Source: Roseobacter sp.
Lineage (GTDB): Bacteria > Pseudomonadota > Alphaproteobacteria > Rhodobacterales > Rhodobacteraceae
DNA: 10,318 nt
Assembly: GCA_024636425.1 (NCBI GenBank)
Contig: JAGXHB010000226.1
Span: 1 to 10,318 of the forward strand
Direction of reading: 5' to 3'
The notes beneath the pieces were generated by a model that was not told the origin of the DNA, did not search any database, and saw only the letters and a list, made by a program, of their open reading frames with translations. The translations under genes and the position numbers were made by a program. Position 1 is the first letter of the stretch; each line of letters begins with the position of its first letter. Positions 6,351 through 10,318 of this stretch are shown here, in pieces.

Positions 6351-7820
6351 ATGGTCTCACGTGTAATTCCGGTCGATCCGTTTGATCTGGTGATTTTCGG
6401 CGGCACGGGCGACTTGGCGCGACGCAAAATCCTGCCGGGGTTGTTCCGTCGTTTCTGCGCCGGGCAGATGCCGCCAAGCGCACGGGTGATCGGTGCCGCG
6501 CGGTCCGATCTGGATACCCAAGGCTACCGCGATCTGGTGGCCGACGCGATTGCCGAATTCAACAGCGATTTCGACCATGAAGCAGATCAGCTGAAAGGGT
6601 TTCTTGATCGTCTCGAATATGTCGCCATCGACGCAAAAGGGCAGGAGGGATGGGCCGACCTGCAAAAGCTGTTGCAGGGCACCGACCGGATCGAGGCTTA
6701 TTATTTCTCGGTGTCGCCCTCGCTGTTTGGTGATCTGGCGGAACGGTTGCAGCAATGGGGCATGGCGGATGCCAACAGCCGGATCGTGGTCGAAAAGCCC
6801 TTTGGCCGCGACCTTCAGACGGCACGCACGCTGAACGCGACGCTGGCCAAGTATTTCGACGAACGTCAGATCTACCGGATCGACCATTATCTTGGCAAGG
6901 AAACCGTGCAGAACCTCATGGCGGTGCGCTTTGGCAACATGCTGTTCGAGCCTCTCTGGAACAGCCAGTATGTCGACCACATCCAGATTACCGTGGCCGA
7001 AACCGTGGGTGTGGGGGGCAGGGGGGAATACTACGACAAATCGGGTGCCATGCGGGATATGGTGCAGAACCACCTGATGCAGCTTTTGTGTCTGATCGCG
7101 ATGGAACCCCCCGCACGTTTTGACCCCGACGCGGTGCGCGATGAAAAGCTGAAAGTGATCCGCGCGCTGGACCCGGTCAAGCCGCATCACATCGCGCGCG
7201 GGCAATATCAGGCCGAACCCTGCAACGAAGCCCACCACCCGGGCTACCGCACTGCGGTCGGCGATCCGCGCTCGCGCACCGAAAGTTTTGTGGCCCTGAA
7301 AACCCATATCAGCAACTGGCGGTGGGCCGGCACGCCGTTCTATCTGCGCACCGGCAAACGCATGGCCGCGCGCTCCTCCGAGATCACGGTGGTGTTCAAG
7401 GAAACGCCCCATTCGATCTTTGCCGAAGATGCGGGACGTCACCGCAATGTGCTCTCGATCCGGTTGCAGCCCAACGAAGGCATCACCCTTGGCGTCACGA
7501 TCAAGGAACCTGGGCCGGGGGGTATGCGTCTGGTTGATGTGCCACTTGATATGACATTCGCCGATGCGCTTGGCCCGGAAGGGGCCGAACAGGTTGATGC
7601 CTACGAGCGGCTTATCATGGATGTGATCCGGGGAAATCAGACATTGTTCATGCGCGGCGACGAGGTTGAAGCCGCCTGGGCGTGGACCGATCCGATCATT
7701 CAGGGCTGGGAAGCGCGCAATGACGTGCCAAAGCCCTATGACAGCGGATCAGATGGACCTACGGACGCGTTCGAACTGATGCGCCGCGACCAGCGGCAAT
7801 GGCGGGAGGTATCCGCATGA
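6351..7820 (+). CDS. zwf: Glucose-6-phosphate 1-dehydrogenase
   Basis: This cytoplasmic enzyme oxidises glucose-6-phosphate to 6-phosphogluconolactone with NADP+ (or NAD+), the entry to the Entner-Doudoroff and oxidative pentose phosphate routes. The 489-aa product has the N-terminal dinucleotide-binding GGTGDLA (17-23), EKPFG (148-152), the family signature DHYLGKE (178-184) and His241 in QNHLMQ, which corresponds to the catalytic base His240 of the Leuconostoc enzyme. The length is normal for the family. The frame stays open far upstream, but that part lies antisense to the radical SAM gene. ATG 6351 is chosen because AAGGA (6338-6342) sits 8 bases before it; an in-frame ATG at 6288 has no ribosome binding site. 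It is the first gene of an operon and its stop overlaps the pgl start (ATGA). Confidence 0.97.
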   Translation: MVSRVIPVDPFDLVIFGGTGDLARRKILPGLFRRFCAGQMPPSARVIGAARSDLDTQGYRDLVADAIAEFNSDFDHEADQLKGFLDRLEYVAIDAKGQEGWADLQKLLQGTDRIEAYYFSVSPSLFGDLAERLQQWGMADANSRIVVEKPFGRDLQTARTLNATLAKYFDERQIYRIDHYLGKETVQNLMAVRFGNMLFEPLWNSQYVDHIQITVAETVGVGGRGEYYDKSGAMRDMVQNHLMQLLCLIAMEPPARFDPDAVRDEKLKVIRALDPVKPHHIARGQYQAEPCNEAHHPGYRTAVGDPRSRTESFVALKTHISNWRWAGTPFYLRTGKRMAARSSEITVVFKETPHSIFAEDAGRHRNVLSIRLQPNEGITLGVTIKEPGPGGMRLVDVPLDMTFADALGPEGAEQVDAYERLIMDVIRGNQTLFMRGDEVEAAWAWTDPIIQGWEARNDVPKPYDSGSDGPTDAFELMRRDQRQWREVSA

Positions 7821-8488
7821 ACCTGAAAGAATACGCAGACCGTGAGGTGTTGGCGATGGACGTTGCCAACGTGCTTGCGGGCCAGTTGAAAAACGCGCTC
7901 CTGTCTCATGACAGCGTGACGCTTGCAGTACCCGGCGGCACCACGCCCGGGCCGATCTTTGATAGCCTGAGCGGGGTCAACCTTGATTGGGACCGGATCG
8001 AGCTGTTGCTGACCGATGAACGCTGGGTCGCACCGGATCACGAAATGTCGAATGCAGGGTTGTTGCGCCAGCGCCTGCTGGTCGGGCCTGCATCAGCGGC
8101 GCACTTCACCCCGTTCTACGTCGGTGGGCTCACCGCGGCGGAGGCGGCGGAAACCCTGTCGCTTGAAGTCGAAGCGCGGTTGCCGCTGAACGTGCTGGTG
8201 CTGGGGATGGGCAGCGACATGCATACGGCATCCTTGTTCCCCGGCGCGCAGGGGCTGGAGGCGGCCATGGCCGCCGATGCGCCTGCACTTTGCGCTGTCA
8301 GTGTGGCGGGGCAGGACATTGACCGTATCACCTTGTCACGCAGGGTGTTGGAGGGGGCCATGTCCAAGCATCTTGTAATTTTCGGGGATGAAAAGCGCGC
8401 TGCACTTGATCGCGCAAGCGCGCTCGAGGCACATCTGGCACCGATCGGTGCAGTATTGGACGAGGCGACAATCCATTGGGCAGCATGA
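7817..8488 (+). CDS. pgl: 6-phosphogluconolactonase (DevB/SOL family)
   Basis: This enzyme hydrolyses 6-phosphogluconolactone, the product of the preceding zwf gene, to 6-phosphogluconate. The 223-aa protein has the expected family landmarks: GGTTP (40-44) for phosphate binding, TDERW (66-70) followed by SN (78-79), and LGMGSDMHTASLFPG (129-143) containing the catalytic-region His136. The usual family form of that last motif is GxDGHTASLFP, so Met135 replaces a normally conserved Gly. All other positions look intact, so the enzyme is probably active. ATG 7817 is preferred over the in-frame ATG at 7799 because GGGAGG (7804-7809) lies 7 bases before it and because it forms the ATGA overlap with zwf. 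It overlaps pgi by ATGA at its end. Confidence 0.95.
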   Translation: MNLKEYADREVLAMDVANVLAGQLKNALLSHDSVTLAVPGGTTPGPIFDSLSGVNLDWDRIELLLTDERWVAPDHEMSNAGLLRQRLLVGPASAAHFTPFYVGGLTAAEAAETLSLEVEARLPLNVLVLGMGSDMHTASLFPGAQGLEAAMAADAPALCAVSVAGQDIDRITLSRRVLEGAMSKHLVIFGDEKRAALDRASALEAHLAPIGAVLDEATIHWAA

Positions 8489-10074
8489 CAAAATTCGATG
8501 AACTGATCGCTTTGCATGGTGCGGTGAAAGACCGCTCCATCCTGTCGCTCTTCGACGAGGCGGACCGCGCACAGCGTTTCAGCGTGCAAACCGGCGACAT
8601 GCTGTTCGATTTCTCGAAAACCAATATCGACGACAGGGCGCGCGAGGCTTTGCTGGCGTTGATCGAAAGCGAGGATGTGCCCGCCCGCCGCGATGCGATG
8701 TTCGCTGGCGAAAAGATCAATGCAACCGAAGACCGTGCAGTTCTGCACACGGCCTTGCGCAACATTGACGGTGGCGCGGTTCTGGTGGACGGCACGGATG
8801 TCATGCCCGGCGTGCACGACACCCTTGACCGGATGCGCCGCTTTGCCGACAAGGTCCGCTCCGGTGACTTTACGGATGTGGTGAACATCGGGATCGGCGG
8901 CTCTGATCTGGGGCCGGCAATGGCCACGCAGGCGCTGTCACCCTATCACGACGGTCCGCGCTGCCATTTCGTATCGAACGTCGACGGCGCGCATATTGCG
9001 GACACGTTGCGCACCCTTGACGCGAAAACCACCCTGGTGATCGTTGCGTCCAAGACATTCACCACGATTGAGACCATGACCAATGCGCGCACCGCCCGTG
9101 CCTGGATGACCGATCACGGCCGCGATCCCGCGCGCCAGTTTGCTGCACTCAGCACCGCACAAGACAAAACAGACGCTTTCGGCATCAGCCCGGATCAGGT
9201 CTTCGGCTTCGAGGATTGGGTCGGCGGACGCTATTCGGTCTGGGGCCCCATCGGGCTGTCGCTGATGATTGCCATAGGGCCGCGCGCCTTCGATGCGTTC
9301 CTGCGTGGCGCTCAGGCCATGGACCGCCATTTCTGTGCAGCAGCGCCGCATGAAAATATGCCGATGCTGCTGGCGCTGGTGGGGATATGGCACAACCAGA
9401 TCTGCGGCTACACCACCCGCGCCGTGCTGCCCTATGACCAGCGGTTGGGCCAGTTGCCAGCCTATCTCCAGCAGCTCGAAATGGAATCAAACGGCAAATC
9501 GACCCAGATGGACGGCACCACCGCGCCCTTCGACACCGGCGCAATCGTCTGGGGCGCGCCGGGCACCAACGGGCAGCATGCGTTCTACCAGCTGATCCAT
9601 CAAGGCAGCCGCGTGATCCCTTGCGACTTCATGATCGCGGCCAATGGTCATGAACCCGAACTGGGACATCACCATAAACTGTTGATAGCAAACTGCCTTG
9701 CTCAATCCGAGGCCCTGATGCGGGGCCGCTCCCTGCAAGAGGCGTCCGAAATGATGGCCGCCAAGGGCCTGACCGGCAGCGAACTTGACCGCCAGGCACG
9801 CCACCGCGTCTTTGCGGGCAACCGCCCTTCCACAACGCTTGGCTATCCGCTGCTCGACCCGTTTACGCTGGGCCAGATCATCGCCCTTTATGAACATCGC
9901 GTCTTTGTCGAAGGGGTGATCCTTGGCATCAATTCTTTTGACCAATGGGGCGTGGAACTGGGCAAGGAACTTGCCACGTCGCTCCAACCCGTGGTCGATG
10001 GCGATGCGCCTGCTGACGGCAAGGACGGCTCTACGGCTGCCCTTGTGGCTTTCATCGCCAGACACAGCGACTAG
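8485..10074 (+). CDS. pgi: Glucose-6-phosphate isomerase
   Basis: This cytoplasmic enzyme interconverts glucose-6-phosphate and fructose-6-phosphate. The 529-aa product has GIGGSDLGP (136-144), SKTFTT (189-194), the first family signature around GGRYS (247-251), MESNGKST with the catalytic Glu334, His365 in GTNGQHAF, and the second signature FDQWGVELGK ending in the active-site Lys494. The length fits the long bacterial form (about 530-550 aa). ATG 8485 overlaps the pgl stop as ATGA, which suggests translational coupling. An in-frame TTG at 8476, preceded by GAGG at 8462-8465, is a possible alternative start adding three residues. Last gene of the zwf-pgl-pgi operon. In cells using the Entner-Doudoroff route it returns fructose-6-phosphate to glucose-6-phosphate for zwf. 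Confidence 0.98.
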   Translation: MTKFDELIALHGAVKDRSILSLFDEADRAQRFSVQTGDMLFDFSKTNIDDRAREALLALIESEDVPARRDAMFAGEKINATEDRAVLHTALRNIDGGAVLVDGTDVMPGVHDTLDRMRRFADKVRSGDFTDVVNIGIGGSDLGPAMATQALSPYHDGPRCHFVSNVDGAHIADTLRTLDAKTTLVIVASKTFTTIETMTNARTARAWMTDHGRDPARQFAALSTAQDKTDAFGISPDQVFGFEDWVGGRYSVWGPIGLSLMIAIGPRAFDAFLRGAQAMDRHFCAAAPHENMPMLLALVGIWHNQICGYTTRAVLPYDQRLGQLPAYLQQLEMESNGKSTQMDGTTAPFDTGAIVWGAPGTNGQHAFYQLIHQGSRVIPCDFMIAANGHEPELGHHHKLLIANCLAQSEALMRGRSLQEASEMMAAKGLTGSELDRQARHRVFAGNRPSTTLGYPLLDPFTLGQIIALYEHRVFVEGVILGINSFDQWGVELGKELATSLQPVVDGDAPADGKDGSTAALVAFIARHSD

Positions 10075-10101
10075 ATCTTCATCCCCTTCATTTTGCCAGA
10101 T

Positions 10102-10134
10102 AAACTCCGGGGAGTTTGAGGGGCAGCGCCCCTC
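10102..10134. repeat. Tandem hairpin pair between convergent genes, possible REP-like element or terminator
   Basis: Two inverted repeats abut each other. AAACTCC (10102-10108) pairs with GGAGTTT (10111-10117) around GG, and GAGGGGC (10118-10124) pairs with GCCCCTC (10128-10134) around AGC. They lie between the pgi stop (10074) and the stop of the convergent acetyltransferase gene (10183). There is no T-run in either direction, only ATTCTTCC on the right. They may terminate transcription without a U-tract, or belong to a repeated intergenic element. From memory, similar hairpin pairs are common after genes in Rhodobacteraceae genomes; this could not be checked here. Confidence 0.5.
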
Positions 10135-10182
10135 ATTCTTCCATAGATCATGCGCGGCGCAGCCGCACCGCCTGCCTGGTTT

Positions 10183-10318
10183 TCAAAGCTTGATGTCGTA
10201 GGTGACCCAAGGCGTGCGGGTTGCGACCCGGTCGTAGACGGCCCGTCCGCGGTAGTTGTCTTCGGCAGTGATCCAGCGCACGACGCCCCAGCCTTTCTGT
10301 CTTGCCACATCCTCGACC
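10183..10318 (-). CDS. GNAT family N-acetyltransferase, C-terminal part (partial)
   Basis: A minus-strand frame enters from the right edge and stops at TGA (10185-10183). The visible 44 residues run from VEDVARQKGWGVVRW through ITAEDNYRGRAVYDRVATRT to WVTYDIKL. The pattern of an amphipathic helix with G-W-G, a beta strand, then ENxxARxxYxxxGF-like NYRGRAVYDRVATRT is typical of the last part of a GNAT fold, including the conserved Tyr near the acetyl-CoA pocket. The substrate cannot be told from this fragment. The rest of the gene, including the main acetyl-CoA binding loop, lies outside the window. It is convergent with pgi. Confidence 0.8.
   Translation of the reverse strand, partial: VEDVARQKGWGVVRWITAEDNYRGRAVYDRVATRTPWVTYDIKL

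Noticed and set aside
6357..7442. 361-aa open frame on the minus strand
   Set aside because: It is antisense to zwf, which carries complete catalytic motifs; this is a composition-driven shadow.
1..10318. Defence system, prophage, insertion sequence, CRISPR array or RNA genes
   Set aside because: No transposase, integrase, phage or effector motifs, no regularly spaced repeats, and no tRNA- or rRNA-like sequence were seen; all large frames are accounted for by ordinary genes.

Overview
The window looks like a chromosomal housekeeping region of an alphaproteobacterium, most likely Rhodobacteraceae (Roseobacter group). This is inferred from moderately high GC, GC-rich codon choice, frequent ATGA gene overlaps, the style of the proteins, and the zwf-pgl-pgi gene order. 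No sequence search was possible, so the taxonomic call is tentative.

Layout, left to right. (1) The last codons of a probable membrane protein overlap, by ATGA, an M32 metallocarboxypeptidase (83-1558) carrying all five family motifs. (2) An AT-richer stretch (about 1600-1800) precedes a 111-aa exported protein with a signal peptide, a C-terminal hydrophobic segment and an Asp/Thr-rich tail; a strong intrinsic terminator follows it. (3) gyrA (DNA gyrase subunit A) is on the minus strand, starts at a GTG, has a plausible promoter and ends at a 15-bp perfect hairpin terminator. (4) A minus-strand radical SAM protein with a C-terminal cysteine set lies upstream of gyrA. (5) Divergent from it is a tightly overlapping plus-strand operon zwf-pgl-pgi. 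(6) A convergent GNAT-type acetyltransferase enters from the right edge on the minus strand; two adjacent hairpins separate it from pgi.

Function. zwf and pgl carry glucose-6-phosphate to 6-phosphogluconate, the entry to the Entner-Doudoroff and pentose phosphate routes. pgi interconverts fructose-6-phosphate and glucose-6-phosphate, so it can feed gluconeogenic or recycled carbon back into zwf. gyrA is independent housekeeping. The radical SAM protein and the small exported protein are the only genes whose roles cannot be read from the sequence, and they are the main points of interest. I see no mobile element, CRISPR array, rRNA or tRNA, and no obvious new multi-gene system. No stretch longer than 300 bases lacks a gene.
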